DNA from: Telmatospirillum sp. J64-1
GTDB lineage: Bacteria; Pseudomonadota; Alphaproteobacteria; Rhodospirillales; Magnetospirillaceae
Reading direction: 5' to 3'
NCBI RefSeq assembly: GCF_006980715.1
Contig: NZ_SBHN01000015.1
Location: 1 to 64,000, forward strand
DNA length: 64,000 bases
Below are positions 9,150 through 18,164 of the stretch, piece by piece. Each line of letters begins with the position of its first letter. Within the stretch, counting starts at the first letter, position 1. The position numbers and the translations under genes are program-made. Under the pieces are notes generated by a model. It saw nothing but the letters and a program-made list of their open reading frames with translations, made no database searches and was not told the DNA's origin.

Positions 9150-11486
9150 ATGGAAAGTTGTCAGCACTGCGGTTCCGAGGTCCCTGCCAGCAGCCCGGTG
9201 GGACCGCAATTCTGCTGCCGGGGTTGCGCGGCGGCCCATTCACTGCTGCAGGGGGTGGGGCTGTCGCGCTATTACGAGTGGCGGAGCATCGATCCCACGG
9301 TGCGTCCCCTTCGTCCGGATGACGATGCCCTGGCGCCCGATTATTCGGTCCATGTGCGGCAGGCGGAAAACGGCAGCGCCGAACTTCACCTGATGGTCGA
9401 GGGGGTGCATTGCGCGGCCTGTATCTGGCTGATCGAAAGCCTGCTGTCGCGCCAGAAGGGCGTGCGTTCGGCCCGCGTCAACATGACCACCCGCCGCTTG
9501 GTGCTGCGCTGGAATCCCGAGGAGACGACGCCGGAGGAGATCGTCGCGCCGGTGCTGCAGGTGGGCTACCGCCTGATCCCCTACGATCCGGCCCAGCTGG
9601 GGGCCGAGACCATCCGCAACGAGCAGGAATTGCTGCGCTGCATGGCCGTGGCGGGCTTTGCCGCCGCCAATGTGATGCTGCTGTCGGTATCGGTCTGGGC
9701 CGGCCATTTCAGCGGCATGGACTGGGCCACGCGCTCGCTCTTCCACTGGATTTCCGCCCTGATCGCACTGCCGGCGACGGTCTATTGCGTGCGTCCCTTC
9801 TTCCGCTCGGCGGTCAATGCCCTGCGTTCGGGGCGGACCAACATGGACGTGCCGATCACTATCGGCGTCACCCTGGCCTCGGCCATGAGTCTGTTCGAGA
9901 CCATGCGCGACGGCCCCCATGCCTATTTCGATTCGGCCATCACCCTGCTGTTCTTCCTGCTGGTGGGCCGCTATCTCGACAGCCGCGCCCGTGGCCGCGC
10001 CCGGTCGGCGGCCGAGGAATTGGTCGGCCTGTCGGCGGTGGCCGTCACCGTGCTGTCCGAGGACGGCTCGCGCCAATTGCTGCCGCCCCACAAGGTGGAG
10101 GAGGGCATGACCGCCCTGGTGGCGGCGGGCGAGCGCATCGGCGTCGACGGCGTGGTGATCGAGGGCGCCTCGGATATCGATACCAGCCTGATCAGCGGCG
10201 AAACCATGCCCGGCACGGTGCGGGTGGGCGACCGCGTCTTCGCCGGAACGCTGAACCTGCTGGCGCCCTTGCGCATCAAGGTCTCGGCGGTGGGCGAGCG
10301 AACGCTGCTGGCCGAGATCGTGCGCATGATGGAAACGGCGGAGCAGGGGCGGGCGAAATACATCGCCGTCGCCGACCGCGTTGCGCGCGGTTATGCCCCC
10401 GTCGTCCACAGCCTAGCGGCGCTGACCTTCCTGGGCTGGGTAATGTTCAGCACGATCGAATGGCAGACGGCGCTGCTTTATGCCGTCGCCGTGCTAATCA
10501 TCACCTGTCCCTGCGCCCTGGCTCTGGCCGTGCCGGTGGTCCAGGTCATCGCCAGCGGGCGGCTGATGCGCCAGGGCATCCTGCTGAAATCGGCGACCGC
10601 GCTGGAACGTCTGGCCCTGATCGATACGGTGGTCTTCGACAAGACCGGCACGCTGACGCTCGGACAGCCGGAATTGCTGGAGGACGGCGCCTGGAGCAAG
10701 GAGGATCTGGCCGAGGCCGCCGCCCTGGCGATGGCCAGCAAGCATCCCCTGGCCCGCGCCCTGGTGCGCCAGGCGCCCGAAGTGGCGGTGGCGGCGAATG
10801 TCGAGGAAGTGCCCGGCTGCGGCCTCAAGGCGGGCGACCTGCGCCTGGGCAGCCGCCGCTGGCTGGGCGTGGCCGAGGACGATACCGCCCAGGGGCCGGA
10901 ATTGTGGTTCGAGCGTCCCAACCGCAAGCCGGTGCGCTTCGCCTTCCAGGACCAACTGCGCCAGGATGCGGCCGAGGTGGTGTCCGCCTTGCGCAAGCGC
11001 GGCCTGAAGGTGGAATTGCTGTCGGGCGACCGCGAGGCCACGGTTGCCCGGGTCGCGGCCAGCCTGGGTATCGAACGCTGGCGCGCCGCCTGCACGCCCG
11101 CCGACAAATGCGCCCGCCTGGCCGAACTGGCCGCCGAGGGCCGGCATGTCTTCATGGTCGGCGACGGGCTGAACGATGCCCCGGCCCTGGCGGCGGCGGA
11201 TGTCTCGATGTCGCCCTCGACGGCCGCCGATGTCAGCCAGAACACCGCCGACGTGGTGTTCCAGGGCCATCGCCTCGGCCCGGTGCTCGAAGCGATCGAG
11301 GTCGCGGAGAAATCGGGGCGCCTGGTGAAGCAGAATTTCGGTCTTTCCTTCCTATATAATGTGGGCACCATTCCGATCGCCGTCGCCGGGCTGGTGACAC
11401 CGCTGATCGCCGCTATTGCCATGTCGACCTCTTCGCTGGTGGTGATCGCCAATGCCATGCGCCTGTCGCGGAGGAAGACCCTATGA
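9150..11486 (+). CDS. ccoI: cbb3-type copper-transporting P1B ATPase
   Basis: Copper-exporting P-type ATPase delivering copper for the CuB site of cbb3 oxidase (CcoI/FixI/CopA2 type). In order: an N-terminal cysteine-rich zinc-finger-like segment (CQHCG...CCRGC), a heavy-metal-binding domain with CAAC (about 85-150), membrane helices, a TGE-like SGE actuator motif, the metal-binding CPC in TCPCALALAVPV, the phosphorylated Asp in DKTGT, and the hinge motif GDGLNDAPAL. Its 778 residues are normal. The stop overlaps ccoS by ATGA, indicating coupled translation. Confidence 0.96.
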   Translation: MESCQHCGSEVPASSPVGPQFCCRGCAAAHSLLQGVGLSRYYEWRSIDPTVRPLRPDDDALAPDYSVHVRQAENGSAELHLMVEGVHCAACIWLIESLLSRQKGVRSARVNMTTRRLVLRWNPEETTPEEIVAPVLQVGYRLIPYDPAQLGAETIRNEQELLRCMAVAGFAAANVMLLSVSVWAGHFSGMDWATRSLFHWISALIALPATVYCVRPFFRSAVNALRSGRTNMDVPITIGVTLASAMSLFETMRDGPHAYFDSAITLLFFLLVGRYLDSRARGRARSAAEELVGLSAVAVTVLSEDGSRQLLPPHKVEEGMTALVAAGERIGVDGVVIEGASDIDTSLISGETMPGTVRVGDRVFAGTLNLLAPLRIKVSAVGERTLLAEIVRMMETAEQGRAKYIAVADRVARGYAPVVHSLAALTFLGWVMFSTIEWQTALLYAVAVLIITCPCALALAVPVVQVIASGRLMRQGILLKSATALERLALIDTVVFDKTGTLTLGQPELLEDGAWSKEDLAEAAALAMASKHPLARALVRQAPEVAVAANVEEVPGCGLKAGDLRLGSRRWLGVAEDDTAQGPELWFERPNRKPVRFAFQDQLRQDAAEVVSALRKRGLKVELLSGDREATVARVAASLGIERWRAACTPADKCARLAELAAEGRHVFMVGDGLNDAPALAAADVSMSPSTAADVSQNTADVVFQGHRLGPVLEAIEVAEKSGRLVKQNFGLSFLYNVGTIPIAVAGLVTPLIAAIAMSTSSLVVIANAMRLSRRKTL

Positions 11487-11641
11487 CCAACCTGCTGTTG
11501 CTGATTCCCGTCGCGCTGATCCTGGGCGCCCTGGGACTGGCAGCCTTCTTGTGGTCGCTACGTTCGGGCCAGTTCGACGACCTGGACGGAGCGGCCAATC
11601 GCATCCTGTTCGACGACGACGACCGACCGCGCCAGGGCTAG
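11483..11641 (+). CDS. ccoS: cbb3-type cytochrome oxidase assembly protein CcoS
   Basis: Tiny membrane protein (52 residues) required for insertion of cofactors into cbb3 oxidase. One helix (about 3-24) is followed by the family-typical SGQFDDLDGAANRILFDDD. It begins inside the ccoI stop (ATGA), so it is the last gene of ccoGHIS. No obvious terminator follows before the FNR-type regulator. Confidence 0.93.
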   Translation: MTNLLLLIPVALILGALGLAAFLWSLRSGQFDDLDGAANRILFDDDDRPRQG

Positions 11642-11681
11642 CTTTGGCAACACTGGACTTGGGCTAGACGAAGGGACTAAT

Positions 11682-11700
11682 GTGGCGCGGAAAGCGCCAC
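11682..11700 (+). promoter_or_regulatory. Short hairpin in the leader of the FNR-type regulator
   Basis: GTGGCGC and its perfect complement flank a 5-nt GGAAA loop, ending 15 nt before the ATG at 11716. There is no T-run, so it is not a standard terminator. It could shape translation initiation or act as an attenuator between ccoS and fnr. Role is inference. Confidence 0.35.
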
Positions 11701-11715
11701 CGGATAGGCGACGCA

Positions 11716-12456
11716 ATGGCTCCATACGATCACATCATCGACCGCGACAAGGCAGAGGGCTGTCCTGCTGCGCAACCCTGCGATCATTGTGATCTCGGGG
11801 ATCTGGCTTTCTGTTCCGGCCTGACCCAGGGCGACATCCGCCGCCTGTCCTCGATACTGGGCCAGACCCATTTGCCGGCCCACGACACCATCTTCCGCGA
11901 GGGAGACCCGGCGCTGCACCTCTATTCCGTCGGTGCGGGGACGGTGAAGCTGTACAAGCTGCTGTCGGACGGACGGCGGCAGATCACGGCCTTCATGTTC
12001 CCGGGCGATTTCTTCGGCCTGCCGCTGGGCGGCGGCTATGCCTATACCGCCGAGGCGGTGACGCCGGTGACGCTGTGCCGCTTCCCCCGCCGCAAGCTGG
12101 AAGGCCTGCTGGAGGAAGTGCCGACGCTGGAAAAGCGCTTGCTGAAGCTGACCATCGCCGAACTGGCCTCGGCGCAGGATCAGATGCTGCTGCTGGGCCG
12201 CAAGACGGCGCGAGAGAAGGTGGCGTCCTTCCTGATCATGCTGGCCGAACGCTGCGAGAAGCGCGGCCGTACCGGCCCCAGCCTCCCCCTGTCCATGAGC
12301 CGGTCCGACATCGCGGATTATCTTGGGCTGACGATCGAGACGGTGAGCCGCGTCCTGACCCAGTTCAAGAAAGAGAACATCATCGGCCTCCCTGATTTGG
12401 GGCATGTGGTGATGCGTCAGCCGGAGCTGTTGCGGCAGATTGCCGAGGGCGGTTGA
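11716..12456 (+). CDS. fnr: FNR-family oxygen-responsive transcriptional regulator
   Basis: Crp/Fnr regulator likely using an oxygen-labile 4Fe-4S cluster. The N-terminal cysteines C17, C23, C26 and C35 (in [18 protein letters not shown]) are the ligand set seen in FnrL/FnrN proteins. A cyclic-nucleotide-like beta barrel (about 45-150) and a C-terminal helix-turn-helix follow, with [24 protein letters not shown] (recognition helix ETVSRV matching TTGAT half-sites). Length 246. The start at 11716 is chosen because the upstream extension crosses the leader hairpin. The box at 3318-3331 is its likely target, so this protein probably switches on ccoNOQP at low O2. Confidence 0.92.
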   Translation: MAPYDHIIDRDKAEGCPAAQPCDHCDLGDLAFCSGLTQGDIRRLSSILGQTHLPAHDTIFREGDPALHLYSVGAGTVKLYKLLSDGRRQITAFMFPGDFFGLPLGGGYAYTAEAVTPVTLCRFPRRKLEGLLEEVPTLEKRLLKLTIAELASAQDQMLLLGRKTAREKVASFLIMLAERCEKRGRTGPSLPLSMSRSDIADYLGLTIETVSRVLTQFKKENIIGLPDLGHVVMRQPELLRQIAEGG

Positions 12457-12511
12457 TTTCCGCCGCGCCACGCGCCAAAAGGAAGGCTCGCTCGCCACGA
12501 GGGAGGAAAGA

Positions 12512-13333
12512 GTGAGCACTCAGGTCACGACGAAGCGTATCTCCACCCGCGATATCCGAGCCCGAAAAGGGGGCGAGCCGGTGGTCTGCCTGACCGCCTA
12601 TACGGCGCCGATGGCAGGGTTCCTCGATCCTCATGTGGATCTTCTACTGGTGGGCGATTCCCTGGGGATGGTGCTCTATGGCATGGACACCACCCTGGGC
12701 GTCACGCTGGACATGATGATCGAGCACGGCAAGGCGGTCATGCGCGGCTCGCGCCGGGCCTGCGTCGTCGTGGACATGCCGTTCGGCAGCTATCAGGAAA
12801 GCAAGGAACAGGCCTTCCGCAACGCCGCCCGGATCATGCGGGAGACGGGCTGTGCGGCGGTCAAGCTGGAAGGCGGGGTGGAGATGGCCGAAACCATCCG
12901 CTTCCTGGTCGAGCGCGGCATTCCGGTCATGGCCCATGTCGGCCTGCGTCCCCAGGCCGTCCATACTGCAGGCGGCTTCCGCGCCCATGGCCGGGCGGAG
13001 GAGGAAGCGGCCCAGATTCGCGCCGATAGCCTGGCCGTCGCCGAGGCCGGCGCCTTCAGCGTGGTGGTCGAAGGCACGGTCGAGCCCTTGGCCCGCGCCC
13101 TGACCGCCGAGATCAGCATTCCCACCATCGGCATCGGCGCCTCGCCTGCCTGCGACGGCCAGGTGCTGGTGAGCGAGGATATCCTCGGCCTGTTCGCCGA
13201 GTTCCAGCCGAAATTCGTCAAACGCTACGCCAATCTGGGGGAACTCGTCTCCCAGGCCGCCGCCAGCTATGCGGAGGAAGTGCGCGCGCGCAGCTTCCCC
13301 GGCCCCGAACACTGCTTCGGCGTCAAGAAGTAA
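12512..13333 (+). CDS. panB: 3-methyl-2-oxobutanoate hydroxymethyltransferase
   Basis: First committed step of pantothenate synthesis: adds a hydroxymethyl group from methylene-THF to ketoisovalerate, giving ketopantoate. The 273-residue TIM-barrel enzyme carries the metal and substrate motifs [36 protein letters not shown] and IPTIGIGAS. The GTG start at 12512 follows GGGAGGAAAG and gives the normal family N-terminus; longer forms reach into fnr. Twelve bases precede panC. Confidence 0.96.
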   Translation: MSTQVTTKRISTRDIRARKGGEPVVCLTAYTAPMAGFLDPHVDLLLVGDSLGMVLYGMDTTLGVTLDMMIEHGKAVMRGSRRACVVVDMPFGSYQESKEQAFRNAARIMRETGCAAVKLEGGVEMAETIRFLVERGIPVMAHVGLRPQAVHTAGGFRAHGRAEEEAAQIRADSLAVAEAGAFSVVVEGTVEPLARALTAEISIPTIGIGASPACDGQVLVSEDILGLFAEFQPKFVKRYANLGELVSQAAASYAEEVRARSFPGPEHCFGVKK

Positions 13334-13345
13334 GAGACCATCGTG

Positions 13346-14221
13346 ATGAACGCCTCCTCGGCTCCGCTTTCCATCGTCCGTAATACGTCCGACCTGCGCG
13401 CCCGCGTCCGTGCCTGGCGCCGCGAAGGGCAGCGCGTCGCCCTGGTGCCCACCATGGGCGCCCTGCATCAGGGTCATCTTTCCCTGGTGCGCTTCGCCCA
13501 GAGCCGGGCCGACCGCGTGGTGGTGAGCATCTTCGTCAATCCCAGGCAATTCGGACCGGCCGAGGATTTCTCCGTCTATCCGCGCCAGGAGGCCCAGGAT
13601 GCCGCCGCCCTGGCCTCGGTGGGATGCGACTTGCTCTATGCACCGGCGGTGGAAGAGATGTATCCGGCGGGTTTCGCCACCAATATTTCGGTCAGCGGCG
13701 TCAGCGAAGGCCTGTGCGGCGCGGTCCGCCCCGGCCATTTCGACGGCGTGGCCACGGTGGTGACCAAGCTGCTGCTCCAGGCCCTGCCGGACCTGGCGCT
13801 GTTCGGCGAGAAGGATTGGCAGCAATTGCAGGTCATCCGCCGCGTCGTCCGCGATCTCGACATCCCGGTCGAGATCCAGGGCGAGCCGACGATGCGCGAA
13901 GCCGACGGCTTGGCCATGTCCTCGCGCAATGCCTATCTCTCGGCCGAGGAACGCTCGGTCGCCCCCGCCCTCTACCGGATCCTGTCGGAGACTGCGGCGG
14001 ATCTGGCCGCCGGTGCCGGAACCACGCCGCTGCTGGACAACGCCAAGGCCGCGCTTGTCGCCGCCGGTTTCGAATCGGTGGATTATCTGGAATTGCGTGC
14101 GGCGGACAATCTGGAGCCGCTGGCGCGCGCCGAGAGGCCCGGCCGCCTGCTTGCCGCCGCCCGTCTGGGCCGGGCGCGGCTGATCGACAATGTCGCGGTG
14201 GCTGCCGCCGAATACGAATAG
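13346..14221 (+). CDS. panC: Pantothenate synthetase
   Basis: ATP-dependent ligation of pantoate and beta-alanine to pantothenate. The 291-residue protein has the nucleotidyltransferase signature [15 protein letters not shown] (HxGH), [24 protein letters not shown] and the KMSKS-like [14 protein letters not shown] three bases upstream is an alternative start. Cotranscribed with panB, and followed by an inverted repeat before the convergent gpt gene. Confidence 0.96.
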   Translation: MNASSAPLSIVRNTSDLRARVRAWRREGQRVALVPTMGALHQGHLSLVRFAQSRADRVVVSIFVNPRQFGPAEDFSVYPRQEAQDAAALASVGCDLLYAPAVEEMYPAGFATNISVSGVSEGLCGAVRPGHFDGVATVVTKLLLQALPDLALFGEKDWQQLQVIRRVVRDLDIPVEIQGEPTMREADGLAMSSRNAYLSAEERSVAPALYRILSETAADLAAGAGTTPLLDNAKAALVAAGFESVDYLELRAADNLEPLARAERPGRLLAAARLGRARLIDNVAVAAAEYE

Positions 14222-14224
14222 AGG

Positions 14225-14248
14225 AAGGAAGGGGCTTGCCCCTTCCTT
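14225..14248. terminator. Inverted repeat between convergent panC and gpt
   Basis: A perfect 11-bp inverted repeat (AAGGAAGGGGC) with a 2-nt centre lies 3 bp after the panC stop. T-runs are weak on both sides, but the placement suggests a bidirectional terminator. A half-copy of repeat family A (CCGTCATTCCCGCG...GCGGGAA, 14252-14276) follows directly. Confidence 0.55.
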
Positions 14249-14285
14249 GTTCCGTCATTCCCGCGCTGGCGGGAACAGGGCTTTC

Positions 14286-14756
14286 TCAGGCCGGGCGGCG
14301 GTCGGCGGGATCGACGTCCCAGGGGAAGACCAGCCAGACGTCCTGGCCGACATCCACCACTACCGTATCGGCGTCCGGCCGGCCCTGGGGCTTGGCATAG
14401 ACGGTGGCGTAGTGGCATTTGGGCATCATCTTCTTGATCTCGCGGGCGGTGACGCCGCTATCGACCAGATCGTCCACGACCAGCCAGCCTTCGCCGTCCT
14501 CGCTCAGGCCCTTCAGCACCGACACCGCGCCCTGGGTGCGGTCGTCGTAGGAGGCGATGCAGATGGTTTCCACCAGGCGCAGGTTCAGGATCCGGGCCAT
14601 GATGCAGGCGGGGACCAGGCCGCCGCGGGCGACGGCGACGATGCCTTTGAACGGGCCAAGGCCGGAAATCTTATCGGCGAGACGGTGGGTATCGCGGTGG
14701 ATATCCTCCCAGCTCAGCGGCAGCGACTTGGCGGCGGTGTAGTCATGGTGGTTCAC
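14286..14756 (-). CDS. gpt: Xanthine-guanine phosphoribosyltransferase
   Basis: Purine salvage: transfers phosphoribosyl from PRPP to guanine or xanthine. The type I PRTase fold shows the conserved VARGGLVPA segment and the PRPP-binding loop VVDDLVDSGVTA, with VYAKPQG and VWLVFPWD downstream as in E. coli Gpt. The GTG start at 14756 (VNHHDYTAAKSL) follows GGGAGGG and gives 156 residues, close to the 152 of E. coli. Single gene, convergent with panC. Confidence 0.92.
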   Translation of the reverse strand: MNHHDYTAAKSLPLSWEDIHRDTHRLADKISGLGPFKGIVAVARGGLVPACIMARILNLRLVETICIASYDDRTQGAVSVLKGLSEDGEGWLVVDDLVDSGVTAREIKKMMPKCHYATVYAKPQGRPDADTVVVDVGQDVWLVFPWDVDPADRRPA

Positions 14757-14933
14757 GGAAACCCTCCCTGGCGGAAAGCGAGGCATTTACCAGAAACTGC
14801 CCGGTGGCTGCAATGGCCCGTTGCACTTTCATGCGTAGCATCCGCCGAGTTCCGACTCAATTTACAGCCCGTCAGACTTTACGGAAGCCTTCGGATAAGG
14901 GAGAATTCGGCTGGACCATTAAAGTAGGACGGA

Positions 14934-16526
14934 ATGCTGAATACTCCTACGGCGCTTCGCGGCATGGTTACCGCGCCTCATCATCTTGCTTCCCAGGCCG
15001 GTCTGGCGGTGCTGCGCGAAGGGGGCAATGCCATCGAGGCCGCCATCGCCGCCGCGGCCACCCTCTCGGTGGTCTATCCCCATATGAATGGGTTGGGCGG
15101 GGACGGATTCTGGCTGATCTCCGAACCCAACGCGATCATGCCCGTTTCCATCGACGCTTCGGGCGCGGCGGGCGCCAATGCGACGCCGGAACTGTATCGT
15201 CAGGCGGGACTGTCCGCCGTTCCTGTCCATGGCCCCCTGGCGGCCAATACCGTGGCGGGAACCGTGTCGGGCTGGCAGGCGGCCCTGGACATCAGTACCC
15301 GCTGGGGCGGACGCATTCCGCTGGCGCGGCTGCTCGAAGAAGCGATCTGGTATGCCCGCAACGGCTTCGCGATCACCCAGCAGCAGGTGGACGCGGCGGC
15401 GCGTAATCTCGATTCCCTGCGCCAGCAGCCGAATTTCGCCGAGCATTTCCTTCCCGACGGAGAAGTGCCCAAGGCCGGCAGCCGGATGAAGCTGCCCGCC
15501 CTGGCCGAAACGCTGGAAAGCCTCGCCCAGTTCGGGCTGGATGATTTCTATCGCGGCGGTGTGGCGCGGGCCATGGCGGCCGAGATGCAGGGGTTGGGCT
15601 GCCCGGTGAGCGGGGGCGATTACGCCCGCCATCGTTCGATCCGCCGCCGTCCGCTGTCGATCAATATCTCGGCCGGAACGGTCTGGAACCTCCAGCCGCC
15701 GACCCAGGGCCTGGCTTCGCTGATGATCCTGGGCCTGTTCGACCGCCTGGGCGTCAAGGAGGCGGAAGGCTTCGCCCATATCCACGGCATCGTCGAGGCC
15801 ACCAAGCAGGCCTTCGTCGTGCGTAACACCCATGTTACCGACCCGGCCTATATGGCCATCCATTCGACCACCTATCTCAGTGATGCCTTGCTCGACCGCA
15901 TGGCGGCCTCCATTCCGCCCAAGCAGGCGCAGCCCTGGCCCCATCGGGCGCAGGACGGCGATACCGTGTGGCTGGGCGTGATCGACGGCCAGGGACGGGC
16001 GGTCAGCTTCATCCAAAGCCTGTATTACGGCTTCGGGTCCGGGGTCATGCTGGGGCAGACGGGCATCCTGCTGCAGAATCGCGGCCTCAGCTTCCGCCTG
16101 GAGGAGGACGCGCAGAATTTCCTGCGTCCGGGCCGCAAGCCGTTCCATACCCTCAACCCGGCCATGGCGCGGCTGCGCGATGGGCGCGTCATGGTCTATG
16201 GCTCGATGGGCGGCGACGCCCAGCCGCAGACCCAGGCCGCCATCTTCACCCGCTATGCCATGTTCGGGCAGGATTTGCAGCGGGCCGTCACCGCGCCGCG
16301 CTGGGCCCTGGGGCGCAGCTGGGGCAAGCCCACCAGCGATCTGAAGCTGGAAGACCGCTTCGACCCGGCGGTGATCGAGGCCCTGCGCCGCGCCGGGCAT
16401 GCGGTCGAGGTGATCCCTGCCTTCGACAGCCTGATGGGCCATGCCGGGGCGATCGTGCGCCATGAATCAGGCCTGCTGGAAGGGGCGTCCGACCCCCGCT
16501 CGGACGGCGCCGTGGCCGCCTTCTGA
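14934..16526 (+). CDS. Gamma-glutamyltransferase family Ntn-hydrolase
   Basis: Homologue of gamma-glutamyltranspeptidase: the precursor is expected to self-cleave before the nucleophile threonine. The N-terminal half has MVTAPHHLASQAGLAVLREGGNAIEAAIAAA and GLGGDGFWLIS. The likely catalytic Thr is in GDTVWLGVIDGQGRAVSFIQSL near residue 343, followed by FGSGVM. Later, NPAMARLRDGRVMVYGSMGGDAQPQ matches the subfamily. No signal peptide is evident, so it may be cytoplasmic and act on a substrate other than glutathione. Length 530. It has its own promoter region and ends at a strong terminator. Confidence 0.85.
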   Translation: MLNTPTALRGMVTAPHHLASQAGLAVLREGGNAIEAAIAAAATLSVVYPHMNGLGGDGFWLISEPNAIMPVSIDASGAAGANATPELYRQAGLSAVPVHGPLAANTVAGTVSGWQAALDISTRWGGRIPLARLLEEAIWYARNGFAITQQQVDAAARNLDSLRQQPNFAEHFLPDGEVPKAGSRMKLPALAETLESLAQFGLDDFYRGGVARAMAAEMQGLGCPVSGGDYARHRSIRRRPLSINISAGTVWNLQPPTQGLASLMILGLFDRLGVKEAEGFAHIHGIVEATKQAFVVRNTHVTDPAYMAIHSTTYLSDALLDRMAASIPPKQAQPWPHRAQDGDTVWLGVIDGQGRAVSFIQSLYYGFGSGVMLGQTGILLQNRGLSFRLEEDAQNFLRPGRKPFHTLNPAMARLRDGRVMVYGSMGGDAQPQTQAAIFTRYAMFGQDLQRAVTAPRWALGRSWGKPTSDLKLEDRFDPAVIEALRRAGHAVEVIPAFDSLMGHAGAIVRHESGLLEGASDPRSDGAVAAF

Positions 16527-16550
16527 TCCGCAAGGCTCCTGCCCGGAAAC

Positions 16551-16584
16551 AAAAAAGCCCCGCTCGAAAGAGCGGGGCTTTTTT
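16551..16584. terminator. Bidirectional terminator between convergent genes
   Basis: AGCCCCGCTC and its complement with a GAAA tetraloop, bounded by six A and six T residues, serve both the rightward gamma-glutamyltransferase gene and the leftward gene at 16599. Confidence 0.95.
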
Positions 16585-16598
16585 CTGTAAGACCTCGA

Positions 16599-17696
16599 TC
16601 AGCGGGCGAAGATGTGGACTTCGCCGGACTGGGCGCCGCTGCTGGTGATGGCGGACAGGCGGATGCGGTTGGACGGCAGGCCCATATTGTTGAGCGAGCG
16701 GACCACCGCCTCGGCATTGCGGCGGGCGGCGGTGGTGCTGAGCGCGGCCCCGCCCGGAGTTCCGGCGGTGGGGGCCACGGCGACCACGTCGAAGACGGTC
16801 GAGGGACGACGGTCCAGCGCGCTCTTCACCGCGTTGTAGAGCGGCGTCTCGTAATTTACGTTGGGCTGGTCGAAGCGGATCACCACCAGCGGGCGGTCCG
16901 AGGTGCCGGCCTGGCCGAATTGCTGGGCCGCGGCTTCGGAACCGGCGGCGGCCGAGGCGGCGGAGAGAGCCAGGCTGGTGCCGTAGAGCTGGCCGTTCTT
17001 GATGGCCACGGCCAGGGTGTTCAGGTTGTTGCGCTCGTTGGCGACATATTGCTGCTGGCGCGAGATGTCCTGGGACAATTCGGTCAGCAACCGCTCGATC
17101 ATCACGATGGTGCGGTTGGTTTCGTCTTCCAGGACGCGCAGCTGGCGGTGGTCTTCCTCGACCGCACCCGACAGGGCGCGGGCGGCGCGCACGCTTTCCA
17201 GCAGATAGGCGGCCAGGGCCGAGGACGAGGTGACCTCGTTGGCCAGCTGGTTCATCTGCAGCACGTCGGCATTGATCTGGTCCAGCTCGCTCTGCGCCAC
17301 ATTCCACTGCTGCACCAGGATCGGGTTGCCGGGCGTGGTGCCGACCTGCAGGCGGGCGTTCACCGCCGCGACGGTGCCGTGGTAGCGCTGGCTATCCTCG
17401 GTCGTCTGGTTGCGGATGTCGACCAGCTGTTGGTTGTGGCGGGCCAGGGTCTCTTGCAGCTGCTGCAGGTCGTTGCGCAGGGAAGAAACCTTTTGGCCGA
17501 CGAAGGTGCCGGTGGAGGCCATTTCGGAAATGGTCGCGCCATTGCTCGAGGCAACTTGGCTGGGAACCACCTCGACAGCCGGACGGCCGGTCAGGTCATC
17601 ACCCGGCCGGGGGCGCAACACATCTTCGGCGAAGGAGCAACCGCCTGCGAACAGGACCGCGCTCATGACTGCGGCGTGGGTCTTCTTGAAGGCCAT
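16599..17696 (-). CDS. Secreted coiled-coil protein with OmpA-like C-terminus
   Basis: Not recognised as a named family. Its 365 residues begin with a signal peptide (MAFKKTHAAVMSAVLFAGGC); the Cys near residue 20 could be a lipoprotein site, although the lipobox is weak. A long helical region (about 60-220, with HNQQLVDIRNQT and LLTELSQDISRQQQYVANERNNLN) is likely a coiled coil. The last 100 residues hold an OmpA/MotB-like pattern: VIRFDQPNVNYETPLYNAVKSAL, then TTAARRNAEAVVRSLNNMGLPSNRI. That suggests an envelope anchor or peptidoglycan contact. Single gene ending at the shared terminator. Confidence 0.65.
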   Translation of the reverse strand: MAFKKTHAAVMSAVLFAGGCSFAEDVLRPRPGDDLTGRPAVEVVPSQVASSNGATISEMASTGTFVGQKVSSLRNDLQQLQETLARHNQQLVDIRNQTTEDSQRYHGTVAAVNARLQVGTTPGNPILVQQWNVAQSELDQINADVLQMNQLANEVTSSSALAAYLLESVRAARALSGAVEEDHRQLRVLEDETNRTIVMIERLLTELSQDISRQQQYVANERNNLNTLAVAIKNGQLYGTSLALSAASAAAGSEAAAQQFGQAGTSDRPLVVIRFDQPNVNYETPLYNAVKSALDRRPSTVFDVVAVAPTAGTPGGAALSTTAARRNAEAVVRSLNNMGLPSNRIRLSAITSSGAQSGEVHIFAR

Positions 17697-17917
17697 CAGG
17701 ACAGGTTACCTTGATCCGGTTCGAGCAGGCACTCGGCGTCTGGGACGGTTATCAATGCACGACAACCTGCATTTTCGGTAATCCGACCATGCAAATTGTG
17801 GGGGGAGTTTACCCCAAAGGTCAATTCCCGGACAAGCCGCTTTTGGTTAAGACCTTTGGCCGAAATGTGGCTTCGGGCAGCGGCGAAAAAAAAGTGACAT
17901 GAGACGAAAGTTTCTGC

Positions 17918-17946
17918 TTGCACAGGGGTGGGGGTTCCAGTAAGTT
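17918..17946 (+). promoter_or_regulatory. Likely promoter of the tRNA-Arg gene
   Basis: TTGCAC (17918-17923) and TAAGTT (17941-17946) are separated by 17 bp, about 40 bp upstream of the tRNA. The rest of 17697-17986 shows no gene. The -35 match is good and the -10 moderate. Confidence 0.45.
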
Positions 17947-17986
17947 CCGCCACCTCAACGGCGGCGCTGACGCCGCTAACGAGAAA

Positions 17987-18063
17987 GCACCCGTAGCTCA
18001 ACTGGATAGAGCACCAGACTACGAATCTGGGGGTTGGAGGTTCGAGTCCTTCCGGGTGCGCCA
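17987..18063 (+). tRNA. tRNA-Arg (anticodon ACG)
   Basis: A 77-nt cloverleaf. Acceptor stem GCACCCG pairs with CGGGTGC; the D arm contains AGCTCAACTGGATAGAGC; the anticodon loop CTACGAA gives ACG; the T arm contains GGTTCGAGTCC. Discriminator G and an encoded CCA end follow. The ACG anticodon (A34 to be converted to inosine) reads CGU/CGC/CGA. Confidence 0.97.
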
Positions 18064-18101
18064 CTCTTCTTCTGCTCGGGCAGAGCAGGAGGCCCCACGA
18101 T

Positions 18102-18122
18102 AGCCCCGCCACTGGCGGGGCT
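18102..18122 (+). terminator. Terminator after tRNA-Arg
   Basis: AGCCCCGCC and its complement with a 3-nt ACT loop are followed by a modest T-rich TCGTCGTTTC. It lies 39 bp beyond the tRNA end and before the Hsp70 homologue. Confidence 0.7.
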
Positions 18123-18164
18123 TCGTCGTTTCTGGGCCGGATTTCCGGAAAGAGAAGAGGCACC

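Noticed and set aside
14919-16463. A 514-codon frame antisense to the gamma-glutamyltransferase gene
   Set aside because: It mirrors the real gene codon by codon and has the Arg-, Gly- and His-rich bias of shadow frames.
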